The notes below the pieces were generated by a model that was not told the origin of the DNA, made no database searches, and saw only the letters and a list, made by a program, of their open reading frames with translations. The translations under genes and the position numbers were made by a program. From Myrmaecium sp. VS I D KN 1 (Eukaryota > Ascomycota > Dothideomycetes > Valsariales > Valsariaceae): a DNA stretch of 64,000 nt. Where the stretch lies: the NCBI GenBank assembly GCA_019775845.1, contig JADQAV010000025.1, positions 186,001 through 250,000 on the forward strand. Direction: 5' to 3'. Position 1 is the first letter of the stretch. Every line of letters starts with the position of its first letter. Of this stretch, positions 32,529-44,793 are shown piece by piece.

Positions 32529-35500
32529 ATGCAGCTTGCTCCCAGGGAGGTGGGGCTCTCCCTATCCCCCTCTCCCCACCACCAGAAGTTGCTTGGGATT
32601 GAACTGAGGTGGCTAACTCATCCGCGTCGTCGTCCCCCAACAGCTCGACAAGCTCGTCATCTCGCAGCTCGGCCTGCTGGCGCAGCGGCGGCTGGCCCGC
32701 GGCGTGAAGCTGAATCATTCCGAAGCCATCGTAAGTCCGGGGCTCGTCGTGCCCCCTTCCCTCTCCCCGCCGCATGGGCATCATTAACATGTATCGCATC
32801 AGGCGCTCATTGCGAATAACTTGCAAGAAGTAAATCATGGGCCCCCTTTCTCCCTCCCCCCTCCAGCCTCAACCAGGACCGATCCGCTAAGCCCTGCCTC
32901 CTACCTTACCTTCTAGCTGATCCGCGATGGCAACCACAGCGTGGCGGACCTCATGCAGATCGGCAAGACCATGCTGGGTCGCCGCCACGTGCTGCCGTCC
33001 GTCGCCCACTCCTTGACCGAGCTGCAGGTCGAGGGCACCTTCCCCTCCGGCACCTACCTGGTCACCGTCCACTACCCCATCAGCACCGATGACGGCGACC
33101 TGGAGAAGGCCCTGTACGGGAGCTTCCTGCCGGTGCCCTCGCCGGAGCTCTTCCCCCTGCCGGGACCGGAGGCCTATGAGGCGAAGAACCAACCCGGGGC
33201 CGTGGTCACGGTGAAGGGGAAGCGCATCGTTTTGAATGAGGGGAGGAAGAGGATTCGGCTGAAGGTTGTGAGTAAAGGTGATAGGCCGATCCAGGTAAGT
33301 CCCTCTGCCGGTTTCCAGGAAGGAGAAGATTGTCGGGCGCGTTGCTTATGGGCCCGATCTTGTAGGTGGGCTCCCATTACCATTTCATCGAAACGAATCC
33401 GCAGCTGGAGTTCGACCGGGTACGCGCGCACGGGTACCGGCTGGACATCCCCGCCGGCACGTCCGTCCGCTTCGAGCCGGGCGATTCCAAGACCGTCACG
33501 CTCGTCCAGATCGCCGGGAACCAGGTGATCAAGGGCGGCAACCGCATCGCGGATGGCTTCATTAACGATCTCTCCGTCGCCGAGGAGATCGTGGATCGGC
33601 TCCGGGAGGGCGGCTTCCTCCACGCGCCGGAGCCGGCGGGCGACTCGGCTCATATCGACATGTTTTCCATGGACCGCGAGCATTATGCCACGATGTTCGG
33701 GCCGACGACCGGAGATCTGGTCCGGCTGGGTGCCACTGACTTGTGGATCAAGGTCGAGAAGGACCTCACTCATTACGGCGACGAGTGTTCTTTCGGCGGC
33801 GGCAAGACGCTCCGCGACGGCATGGGTCAAGCCAGCGGCCGCTCCGACGCGGAGACCTTGGACACCGTGATCACGAACGCGCTCATCGTCGACTGGAGCG
33901 GCATCTACAAGGCGGACATCGGCATCAAAGACGGCATCATCGTCGGCATCGGCAAGGCCGGCAACCCGGACGTCATGCACGGCGTCGATCCCAAGTTGAT
34001 CGTGGGCTCCTGTACGGATGTGATTGCGGGCGAGGGCAAGATCATCACGGCTGGCGGCTTCGACACGCATATTCACTTCATCTGTCCCCAGCAGGCGTAT
34101 GAGGCGATTGCTTCCGGCATCACGTCTATGCTTGGTGGAGGCACGGGGCCTAGGTAGGACTATTTCACCCCGCCCCCCAAACTATCAAAAACTTCTGATT
34201 CTGACGCAAAATAATAGTACTGGTACCAACGCGACGACTTGCACTCCTGGAAAGACGCACATCCGGCAGATGTTACAAGCTTGCGACGAACTGCCTGTCA
34301 ACTACGGCATCACGGGCAAGGGTAACGACTGCGAGAAGAAGGCCTTGCGGGAACAGTGTGAAGCTGGTGTCGTCGGCTTGAAGCTGCATGAAGACTGGGG
34401 AACCACCCCGGCGGCCATCGACGCGTGCTTGAGGTATGTATACAATTGCAAATGTGCGAGGATTCTGACTAACGTCATCTGTCAAGCGTCTGCGATGAGT
34501 ATGATGTGCAAACTCTGATTCACACCGACACTCTCAATGAGTCTGGTTTTGTCGAGCAGACCATCGCCGCTTTCAAGGGCCGCGCCATTCATACCTACCA
34601 CACCGAGGGCGCCGGCGGTGGCCACGCTCCCGACATCATCTCCGTCGTCGAGCACCCTTACGTGCTCCCCAGCAGCACCAATCCTACCCGGCCATACACC
34701 CGGAACACGCTGGACGAGCACCTGGACATGCTGATGGTTTGCCATCACCTTTCACGGAACATCCCGGAAGACGTGGCCTTCGCGGAAAGCCGGATCCGCG
34801 CGGAGACCATCGCGGCCGAGGACGTCCTGCATGACTTGGGCGCGATCAGCATGATGTCGTCCGACTCGCAGGCCATGGGCCGGTGCGGCGAAGTCATCCT
34901 CCGCACGTGGAACACGGCGCATAAGAACAAGGTGCAGCGAGGCCCGCTCAAGGAGGATGAAGGGACGGACGCGGACAACTTCCGCGTCAAGCGGTACATC
35001 AGCAAATACACCATCAACCCGGCCATCACCCAGGGGATGGGCCACCTGATCGGAAGCGTGGAGGTTGGCAAGCTTGCCGACTTGGTGGTGTGGAAGCCAG
35101 CGAACTTTGGAGCGAAGCCGCAGCTGGTCTTGAAGAGCGGCATGGTCTCGTATGCGCAGATGGTACTGTATCCCTCCTTTCCTCCTTCCACTCGACCCCA
35201 TTCGACGTGTGAGGGATGCGGGCTGACGATGATGTTGCACACAACAGGGCGACCCGAACGCCTCGATCCCCACGATCGAACCGATCATCATGCGGCCGAT
35301 GTTCGCGGTAAGCGCACCCTTCTCTCTTTTCACCACGCTCTCTCTAACCTTGCAACCCAGCCCTTGGTCCCCTCCACCAGCATCACCTGGGTCTCCCAGG
35401 CCTCCATCGCCTCGGGGGCCATCGGCTCGTACGGCCTGCGCAAGCGCGTCGAGCCCGTCCGCGGCTGCCGGACGGTTTCGAAGCGCGACATGAAGTTCAA

Positions 35501-35704
35501 CGACGCGATGCCTCGGATGAAGGTCGATCCGGAACGTTATGTGAGTGTGATGACTTCGGACCCCTTTGTTTCGGTTTTTATTGGTGGTTGGTGGTTGGCT
35601 GACGGTTTTGTGTGTGTGTGCAGACTGTGGAGGCGGATGGGGTGGTGTGTACGGCTGCGCCGTCGACGGAGTTGCCGTTGTCGCAGGCTTATTTTGTGTA
35701 CTGA
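32529..35704 (+). CDS. ureA: Urease (single-chain gamma-beta-alpha)
   Basis: Ten exons: 32529-32549, 32644-32730, 32803-32829, 32917-33294, 33366-34153, 34218-34433, 34487-35162, 35248-35307, 35361-35540 and 35624-35704. They encode 837 residues, the normal fungal length. The enzyme hydrolyses urea to ammonia and carbamate with two nickel ions. Gamma part: [20 protein letters not shown]. Beta part: [18 protein letters not shown]. Alpha part: [17 protein letters not shown]. Nickel-site motifs are [10 protein letters not shown], the carbamylated lysine in [12 protein letters not shown], and LIHTDTLNE; the active-site flap is [13 protein letters not shown]. All exon joins restore conserved sequence, such as [16 protein letters not shown]. 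Accessory UreD/F/G genes are not in the window. Codons are strongly GC-ending. A first exon of seven codons is unusually short. Confidence 0.97.
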
Positions 35705-38048
35705 TCTCGGCGGAGAAGACGTGACGTTCCTTGACGTGGGGAGGGTTTGTTGGGTTAGTATGTGCGCGGAGCTTCTGGATGGAGGTTGGCTTTGGTATTT
35801 TCTCATCTTCCGCGTTCTTTCTTTCTTCATGGAGGTGACGGGGTGATATGTGGTATGTATATGGTATATGCGATCTACAGGTACAGTATATATGATCTAC
35901 GATCCACCACGGAAGCATTCTGGCAGTTCTGGTACATATCTATCTCACACTGTTGCTTTTCTCTTCCTTTTCTCCTTGTTTTTCTACTGAAGGTGGAGAG
36001 TGAGGGGTGCGATGATGCCGTGTGCCGTCGTGCTGGGAAGAAAGAAACAATGGACGGGACGGTATGGGATGGTATGGGCGGATGGGATGGTAGTGACGCT
36101 GTCGGGTGTTGCGTTGCTGTGTAGAGGGCAAGAGGGAGATGCAGGGGAAGATTCGGGAGACGGGATGGGATGGGATACAGGGGGAGATGCAGGGAAAGAT
36201 GCAGGTACCCTTTTTCTTGTACCTACTTCTTCTGTATCGCTTATAGGGTCAGGGTCAGGATGGGTATGGGGCATGGAGGGTGGGGGTTTATGGGGGTTGG
36301 ATGTTTGGAACTGTACATATATTTGTCACTGTATGTATACTGTATATATGCTGTATGTACAGTGATTTGTACCTGAGAACGGATACGCGATGATTGCTAT
36401 ACGTCCAGTATAGCCAGGCACACGGAGAGCTTCACGGATGCACATCATCTGTACAGTACAGTACCGTATCATCACGGCTCACCGCAGCCGGATCGGGTCG
36501 GATAGGCACAGTACATTCACACCCGTACTGTATGTAGCTACCCGGTCGACGGTTCATTGCAGTGCCGTACGAGGGTGGATGTTGTACATCAATCTCTCCA
36601 TCCCTCCCTCCTTCTCTCTGTCTCTCTTCTTCTCGCTCTCGCTCGCTTTCTCTCGCTCGCTCTTCCTCGGTCTTGGGTTCATGCGGCTTCCCGGTAGTCA
36701 CCTTCTCGGACGTCTTGTGGACAGGGGCGGGCAACGTCCCTCTTCCCTCTTTTTTTTCTTTCAATGGTGGTAGAGGTAGTGGGTATTGCGATTGCTTCGT
36801 ACATTCAGCTTAGAGATATCCAGTCCTCATTGGCCCCAACCCATCCGCGCCATCCCTCAGCTTCCGCCCTCACGGACATCTTCCATCTGAGCTGGATGCG
36901 CTCGCAGCAATCTGGCTGGCTGATGTCTATCAAGCGGAGATTCGACGGGACCGGGGTGTGGTTTCTGTATGAAAGGCGGTTGGGGCGCGCTGATTGGGTG
37001 GTGGGTTGGACGCCAAGGAGGGGGCATGCTGACCCATTGGCAGCCAGCGCTCGTCTTCCTTTCGAGTTGTTCCTTCCCATCTCATCCCATCCCGTTCCGC
37101 TTCGCTGTTTTTTTACACACGGGGAGTGGTGGAAGGGTACTGTAGGGGAAAGGGGGTGGGTGGGTGGGGGGTTTGTGTAGCGTTAATGGGATTCTCTCTT
37201 TTTTTTTCGGTCTTCTTGTTTCTTGTTCTTGTTCTTCTTTCTTCTTTTCTCTGTGTACCTGCTTGCTCTCGTTCTTCGTCCTGTTTCCCCTTTTTCCCCT
37301 ACGTTGCATGGTTGCCTGTTCTGGTACTCCCGGATTTCGCCCTGCTTGTGACTTCCCTTTTGGTCCACTCTCCTCCAAACGAACAGACAGTACTCGGGGG
37401 GAAGGTTCCTGTCTCTTCCGTCTTTGTTACCTAAAGGTACCTTACCTCCGATCTGAGGATTTCGTCATCTGTCGTAGCAGTCTTCAATACCCCCGCTCTT
37501 TGAGTCTCTCTTGAGATCCGCCTCTTTCGCCATCTCGTCCCCGTTCCGCTGGAGATTAAACCCTCGGTCGTTGTTCGTATATTCGTTCGTTACGTTCTTC
37601 ACTGGTCTCTCTCAGCTTCAGCTCCTGCTCGCTCGTTTTGCCTCGGCTTCCACCCGTCTGTCCTGTGGCGTGCGGAGAGACAGGCTCATCTATGGACCGC
37701 TACGTCAGCCCGTGAACATCGCCATCGATTCGAAGCATCGCGAGTACTGTACGTGGAGGTTGTCAGACGGTCCTCAAGCAAGCAGTGCGCTGTAGGGTAA
37801 TTCCAGATGGGACCTAGCAGTTGTGAGGTTTGAGAAAGAGACTTCCGAAGCCCTTCTTTTTGTCCACTTCTCTCCCAGCATGTCATGTCCCGGACCTCTT
37901 TCAGTCGAGTTGAGCATCGTCCAGAACCAGTCCACTCCGTTTTCCTTCTGGGAGCTGGACAATAGTTGAAGAGCAGGGGCGGTGAGGTCCAGTTCCGTGA
38001 GAGTCAGGCACTGAGGGAAATCGGCGTGCCCAAGCACTGCACTTCACA
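35705..38048. other. Intergenic region with long leader-like sequence
   Basis: 2.3 kb without a supported gene. It holds GTATAT/TGTACAG-rich DNA (35850-36480), CTCTCT/CTCGCT pyrimidine blocks (36595-36665), and T-rich runs (37190-37300) leading to the next + strand gene. It probably includes a long leader. Confidence 0.5.
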
Positions 38049-41000
38049 ATGGCTATTCAATCAGCCGTCTCGGCACCGCTTTTTCCTGTCGCCGTTCCTA
38101 CAAATCCCGTTTGCCTTCCTCCTCATCTTTCGCTTAGCAACCCGCCTTCGTCACGAACCACCGTCTACTCTCTGTCTTTGCACGACTATCGCAAGCGTCA
38201 GGCAACACCTCCGTCGCAAAGCGTGCAAGGTGGTAGGAGCCTGAAAAGAAAGGCGGCCGCTTCTGCCCTCAACCTTGCCGACCGTTCATCGTCTGCGTCC
38301 ACTCGGTCCAGCCCCGTGCTACCGGGTCCTTCGTTGCAAACAACTTCGAGTTCCCGTTACGCAGACGTTGAAGATCATGCGAAGCTTCTCCCACGTCTCG
38401 TAACTTCCGACGTGCGACTACCAGACTCGTCCTCCTTCTCATCCCTGCCAACTCCGCCCGACGAAACATCACCTCTTCGCTCGTCATCTGTTCCACCAGA
38501 TCCTGGAGGGACGCTTCACGATCTTCGTTCACGTGGGGAGGTCGACGCCTTCGCTCACCCCCCTTCACGCCTCCGGCACTTCGCCAGCAACTTCAAGCCG
38601 ACGAAGAAGCTTCCCAGACCGACTCCGGTAGACGTCCACCTTTATCAACCGATACCATCTGCTGTCGATCAAGATACATCCAACGGTGATTTCGTTTCAA
38701 GTAGCGAATTGAATACGACCTCGACGTTTTCTTATTCAAAGTTTCCTAAACCTCCTCCATTCGTCCCAACGTCAACGCGAGACCTACACGAACCAAGAGT
38801 TGTCAATACGCAGTTGCGGTACGACACTTGTCCAGATACGCCACCTGACACACCCGCGATCTTACATTACAGAGGTGCATCGTTCGACCTGTTAAATCCT
38901 CACAATTCACTGTACCTTCATAGCATCGAAACCCCAGGAGAGCACGAAGTCGAACCCGAGTACTTCACACGCCCCGAAGAGACGCCTCTCATGGCAGGCA
39001 CATCCGCTACTGCGCCGTCCGATCCTGCGCACCCGCAAGGTATTGCTCCGAAACGTCGATTACATGACAACTACCAATCTGCATTGCAGTCCATCGTCGG
39101 CGGGACCCGACGTACACGGGGGCCATCGACTTCACTTGCAAACACCCCTAGGCGGCCCAAATCAACTGTACGCCAAGGGCGATGGTCGACGCAGAGACGG
39201 GAGTTGGATGACCTGACTCCGACTCCATTGAGGGTTCGCAAACAAACCCCACAGCAGCAAAGCTTCCTCAATCGCATGTCTACGAACCTGACCAAAGCTT
39301 TCAGCCCTCGTGCCAAGCAAGCCGATGAGGCCGCGGATACTGCCACGGAGGAAGGTCAGGAGCTCCAGATCATCCCGCCGGCGCCCGTTTTGAGGTCTGC
39401 GCCTATCCTGCGGGACTATAGCGAGGATGAGCCCGAGTTGGCGCGAGCCGAAGAAGCTCGCATGTCAGCTTCAGAGGGTGCATTGGGAGGTTATTACGAC
39501 GTTGAATCCGTCTACAACTCCACGGTAGGCTTTAGAGATTCCTCGGGATCTCAGTATGACAGTACCAGATTCAGCATCCCATATGGCGTCCGGACACGTG
39601 AACTCGACTACTCAGAAGAGGTGGACTTAAGCGCGTATCGATCCGAGTATGGAGGATCTCGCCCGCCGACACAGCGTTTTTCTACTCGATTTCTCGGTGA
39701 CACCTTCCCTCAGCAGAGCATCGCCCGTTCAAAAGATAACACTTCAGATGCCATCGAGAGCTTCATCAACCAGTACAACGCCGTTGACCCCGCTGAGCTC
39801 TCCCATGAGGAGGTTAGGAGAACGGCGATGCGAGAGCGCGCAAGCCGGATGCTGACTGGCGAGATCGCTTCTCCTGTAGAGGATAATCAGACTCTAGATT
39901 TCGGACTCAAATTTGGTAAGGCCGAAAACCAGGAAGGCCTTGAACACGCGAGTGCGCCATCTGTTCAAGGACCACCAGCTCTCAGCCCTCCACTTGCACC
40001 TCCTCGCGCAGCCTTCACAGCCCAAAATCTTGGTGACTCTTCTTCGAACGTGCAATCGTCCTACGGGGATACGGGGGAGCTATTGATGCTATCTGATCAA
40101 AGAAGATTGAGTAGGAGACCAACAACAGGAAGGGGCCGGCGGAAACCAGCGAACATGGCAGACTCGACGCAGGGCCAGCCGTCGCCTCGCGTTGATGCTG
40201 AGATCGTTCGTCGAGTGAGTGAGAAGCTCCAGCACAGTAATGCCTCTAAAAACAGCACGTTCAATGGGAAGCACAAACTTGTGAGTAAAACTCTTACGTT
40301 GGGATGGGGAACATACCGGAATAACCTGTTTTGATACAGCCCAAGAACATCACCCCCCCAGGCGTTTATGCCGAGTCACCTGCGAACAACAGCGGACCAT
40401 ACACACCTGAAGAGGCTCTGATTGAGGCGGAGAGGCTTTTTTCAGACAAGGTAGGTAAAGACACTGCATCGGAGTTGCCTGCAATTTGGCGATCCGCGTC
40501 GCCTCTCTCGAAGGTCCGGCGTAGCGAGTCTGCAGCGCAAGGCTTTGACGATGATGACGAGGATGAAGAATACGAAAATGAGGCGACCGCTGAGTTTGGC
40601 GAATGGGAAACGGTTGCGGAAATCCCACGGGAGGAAACGCAGAGTAGCTTCGCCGATTTGTCTGAGGACGACGGCGACTTGAGCACCATCCGCGGAGCGA
40701 AGCGCATGACTTTTGAGAGCAGTATCGCCGACCTTTCGGACGATGATATGACCATCGGAAAGATCTTGCAGGTACCGAATCCCACTGCCAGGATAATAAC
40801 ACCGTACAATTTCGCGGGCGGGACTGGATTCCCCACCGAGCGCGTGCTCTCTCCAGCTCCGAAGCCAAGGGAACCGTATCGGCGCCCTCCGCCCCTGGGA
40901 GGAAGCCATGAAAACCCATTCAGGTCGTCGCCGCCTAACATGCCATTGTCCATGACGCTTACGCCTGAGCGGACGAGGGAGTTGCTCAGCTCAGGACCTA

Positions 41001-42007
41001 ACGAGGACATTATCTATGACAATCCACGCCCAACGCCTACATTCACCCGCACCCTACCTCCGCTATCTCCACCATGGACGCAGAGTACGAAGGCCTCTAA
41101 GAAGTACATCCCTGGATCCGCTCGCAGGGAGAGTTCGGACGTTAGTGGACTCATTGAGTTTTTGAATAGTTCCCGCATGCCAAGTTCTGCAGACAACTCC
41201 TTCTCTCAAGTCACGATGCTTGGGCCCAAGGGCAATCTCACGGGCACACCGTCCGGATCACACATGCGGGAGGTGGGTAGCAGTGTGGCTGACAACAGTA
41301 GTCCTGGCTTACCATGGACCTCGACGCCTCCGGAAGTAGAAGGCTCTGGCCACGCTCCGTTGGGCCGCTTCGAGCCTTCTCCGCCGCCATCCATCATGTC
41401 TGCTGCTACAGGTCACGTTCGGAAGCAATCCTCGGTGTCGCACTCTTCGGAATCCAGACTGATTCGGGCGCGAGAGCGGCGAATGTTTACCGACCCGCAT
41501 GGTCAACTCCAGCAAGAAAGGAAACGTGCGAAGCGTACATCGGTGCGTGGCCAGACGAAGTTGCGGAACATGACTCTATCCAGCGAGGAGATCCTTCAAG
41601 ATCATCCGAGAACGTCGAAGGCTACGGGAAGCTCCCAAGTTAAGACCATCGCTAGCCCCGCTGCTCAGCAAAGTCGAGCGAAGGAGGTCGCAACATCCAG
41701 CAGACCGCGATTGTTGAGGCCTCGCCCAGACTCTTCGGTCTTCTCCCCTTCACGTGCGCCTCTTCTCGCCCGTAAGAGGAAGTTGTCTTGGGTTGTCTTC
41801 GCCATGCTGGCCTGGTTTCCGCCTTTTCTGGTTCTGTACGGATACGGCAAGCTGGATTGGTTGATGTTCAAGCTCAGCGAGGGAAAGATTGAACATTTCG
41901 GACGTTATCAAAAGCATGTTGCGTTGTGGTGCGGTTCTGTTCTGAGCGTGCTTTTGCCGCTCCTCATCATCACGTTTGTGATGCTCAAGTATTTTGCGAT
42001 TATCTGA
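38049..42007 (+). CDS. Large disordered protein with two C-terminal membrane helices
   Basis: Exons 38049-40280 and 40340-42007 give 1299 residues; the 59-bp intron has a GTGAGT donor and a TACAG acceptor. I do not recognise the family. Most of the chain is Ser/Pro/Thr-rich and polar, with a short conserved-looking motif near the N-terminus (VYSLSLHDYRKRQATPP) and acidic repeats FADLSEDDGD and IADLSDDDMT. The basic stretch ARKRKLS precedes two hydrophobic helices at about residues 1225-1246 (WVVFAMLAWFPPFLVLYGYG) and 1268-1297 (VLSVLLPLLIITFVMLKYFA). This suggests a cytoplasmic or nuclear disordered body anchored by a C-terminal hairpin in the ER or nuclear envelope. That is inference. No catalytic motif is visible. 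Confidence 0.85.
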
Positions 42008-42137
42008 AGAAGCGACGATTCATGAGCGATGTGGACGCGAGGGTTATGAGTGACGAGGAAAGAATCACGTCCGGATATGATTTGGTTTTCGAAAGCGGGA
42101 TTGTCACCGAGTGGTTCGTCGGAGTTACCACCCTTTC

Positions 42138-42177
<40 letters not shown>

Positions 42178-43039
42178 TTTTTTTTTCCTTTTTTCCCTTC
42201 TTTTCTGTCCTTTTTCTTCGGAGGAAGTCGGGTCTGGACATCGAAGTTTTTCTTTTCCTTGCCTTTCCCTATGCATTGAACTGGCTTCATCTTTTCTTCT
42301 TCTATCTTCTCTGCTTTCTTTTTCTTTACTCACTTCTCTTTCGCTCTCTCTTAATGTGGTCTTTGCATATCGAAGGGCGTTTCTTCACTGCCAAAAGCGT
42401 TGAAGGTGTGGGCATATGGAAGACGAGGGAAATGACCACGATCACGCTTCTCGAGGATGGTTGGGTTCTGCGGCATGGGACTGGGTGAGGCTGGTTAGGG
42501 ATTCGCGCGTGCGCTGTTTTGTACCTACGGTCGTTTGGAAAGGAGCACACTCCCTGCCTATAGCTATTTAGCTAAGATGAAGTTTTCCTTCGTTCTGTGC
42601 GTGCGTGTGAATGGGTCGGAGGATGGACGTAGCTGGCCGAGGTGAAAGGAACTTTAGTTGCAAAGGTTCAGAATTTCCGTGTTTATATGAATGGGGCGAC
42701 TTTGTGAATAGATGGGAGCCTTGCACGCCTTCCGTTCCGCCTCCGGCCGCCACTCGGCTGCTTTTGCCGACAGCCACTGCAGGACCCTTCGGTCCTCGGT
42801 CTTGAACGCCGCATCCGGACTCCACTTTTTTTTCCATCGCGGACTCACCTCAACCGCAACCCCAACATCTTATCGATCACTACTGCGGAAGGGTCGCTCT
42901 CAGCCGGACATAACAAAACATGCGGTAGCCGTGAACATCTCTTGACTACGAATTTCAAGTCCTCCTCTTTTCATCGTCGAGAGAAGAGAGTTTTGCCTGC
43001 GGACTTCCGACTCGTCTTCGTCCGCTCACCCACGCACCG
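42008..43039. other. Intergenic region with a (CTTT) repeat
   Basis: No gene supported. It holds the 3' flank of the membrane-anchored protein, a long pyrimidine microsatellite, and the MFS transporter promoter. Confidence 0.55.
42139..42178 (+). repeat. (CTTT)10 microsatellite
   Basis: Ten perfect tetramers followed by T-rich sequence, about 130 bp after the preceding stop codon. Confidence 0.9.
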
Positions 43040-44714
43040 ATGGCGGTCCGGCGTGGACGCGAGTACTTCCGGCCGTCGCAAGGCTCGCGGGAGGAGAGGA
43101 GGCTCGTCCGGAAGTTGGACTTCTTCATCCTCTCCTTCTGCTGCCTCATGTACTTTATGAACTATGTACGCCTTCCTTCACTTCCTCTCTTCCTTTTCTC
43201 TTCGTGAGAATGGAAGCTGACATGCCTCCCCTATCCGCTCCTCTCCAGCTTGACCGCTCCAACCTCGCCAATGCGTACGTGTCGGGCATGAAGGAGGATC
43301 TCGGCTTCAAAGGCGACCAGTTGAACCAGATCAACACCGTCTTTACCGTCGGGTAAGTAGTAGTCATCCTCCAGCTGTATCCCCGCCCGAGTCAATCTGC
43401 CAACACGGTCATCGATCGATCAGATACGTGATCGGCCAGGTGCCGTCCAACATGGCGCTGTACTACATCAAGCCCCGCCTCTTCTTCCCCGCCATGATGC
43501 TCGTCTGGGGCGGCCTGACGATGCTGACGGCGACGGTGCGCTCGCCCCAGGCCATCATGGCGATCCGCTTCTTCCAGGCCGTGGCCGAGTCCTCCACCTT
43601 CGTCGGCACCCACTACGTCCTCGGCTCCTGGTACACGACCGGCGAGCTGGGCAAGCGCAGCGGCATCTTCACCTCCGCCGGCCTGGCCGGCACCATGATC
43701 GGCGGCTTCATCCAGACCGGCATCCACGAGTCCCTGAACGGAGCGCGCGGCCTGGCCGGCTGGCGCTGGCTCTTCATCATCGACGGGCTCGTCACCCTCC
43801 CCATCGCCCTGTACGGCTTCCTCCTCTTCCCGGACACCCCGCAGACCACCCGCGCCCCCTACCTCGCCCCGGCCGAGCGCCAGCTCGCCATCAAGCGGCT
43901 GCCGCTCCCATCCTCCGCCTCCGCGCCGCTGACCTGGCGCTTCGCCCGCCGCGCCCTCCGCTCCCCGCCCCTCTACCTCTTCACCGGTCTCTGGATCCTC
44001 GCCGGCGAAGCCGAATCCTTCTCCTCCAACTCCCTCCTCGCCCTCTACCTCAAAGCCCACCCGAGCCACGCCTACACCGTCGCCCAGTTGAACGACTACC
44101 CGACCGGCGTGCCCGCCGTCGGCATCCTCGCCACCCTCCTCCTCGCCGCCCTCACCGACGCCCGCCCCCGCGCCCGCCCCGCCGTCGCCTACGGCCTCGC
44201 CCTCGTCGGGATCGTCACCAGCGCCCTCCTCCTCGGCCCCACCCGCCACCGCACCGCCGTCGTCATGGCCGCTTACTATTGCGCTGGCATCGTCTACGCC
44301 GGCCAAGCCGTCTTCTTCGCCTGGGCCAACGACGTTTGTCGCCGTGGCGGCGGCGACGGTGACGATGGCGGGGATGATGATGATTCCCTCCGCGCCCTCG
44401 TCCTCGCGTGCATGAACATGGCTAGCGGCGCCGTCAATGCGTGGTGGAGCATCCTCTTCTACCCTGCTGATGATGCTCCCTGGTTCACCCGCGGCATGTG
44501 GGCTATGATCGCCGTCTGTCTGACTTTGGCTGTTTGGACTGCTGGCTTGGATGCCTGGGTCCGGCGGAGGGAGAGGCGGGTGAGGCGCGCAGTGGAGGGG
44601 GAGGCGGAGGTGGAGCAGGTGGAGGTCGAGGTGGAGCAGGTGCGGGAGCGGGTTGAGGGTGGGAAGGCGGGTGGTGGTGGTGGTGGAAGAGGGGGGGGAG
44701 AGGTGGTCGCGTAG
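43040..44714 (+). CDS. MFS transporter, Dal5/Liz1 (anion:cation symporter) type
   Basis: Exons 43040-43165, 43249-43352 and 43424-44714 encode 506 residues. The start MAVRRGREYFRPSQ leads into [34 protein letters not shown] (split by an intron), the typical first helix of this family, then VFTVGYVIGQVPSNM. Other family stretches are RFFQAVAESSTFVGTHYVLG, GWRWLFIIDGLVTLP and FPDTPQTTRAPYL. About 12 membrane helices are expected in the plasma membrane. Relatives import allantoate, pantothenate, nicotinate or small organic acids by proton symport. Oddities are an Asp/Gly-rich insertion (RRGGGDGDDGGDDDD) in a late loop and a Glu/Val- then Gly-rich tail. Substrate unknown. It converges on the nitrilase gene, the stops 80 bp apart. 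Confidence 0.9.
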
Positions 44715-44793
44715 GTATTTGTGCATATATAAATGTGGTGAAGTGATAATATCTTAGAGCAATTAGAGACAATAATCCACACACCACCCCTCA

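Noticed and set aside
33174-34076. 300-codon frame antisense to urease
   Set aside because: Same cause: high third-position GC opens the antisense frame. The sense strand is unmistakable urease.
43392-44726. 444-codon frame antisense to the MFS transporter
   Set aside because: A mirror of the GC-ending codons of the real gene; its sequence is Gly/Asp/Val/Glu low complexity without a domain.
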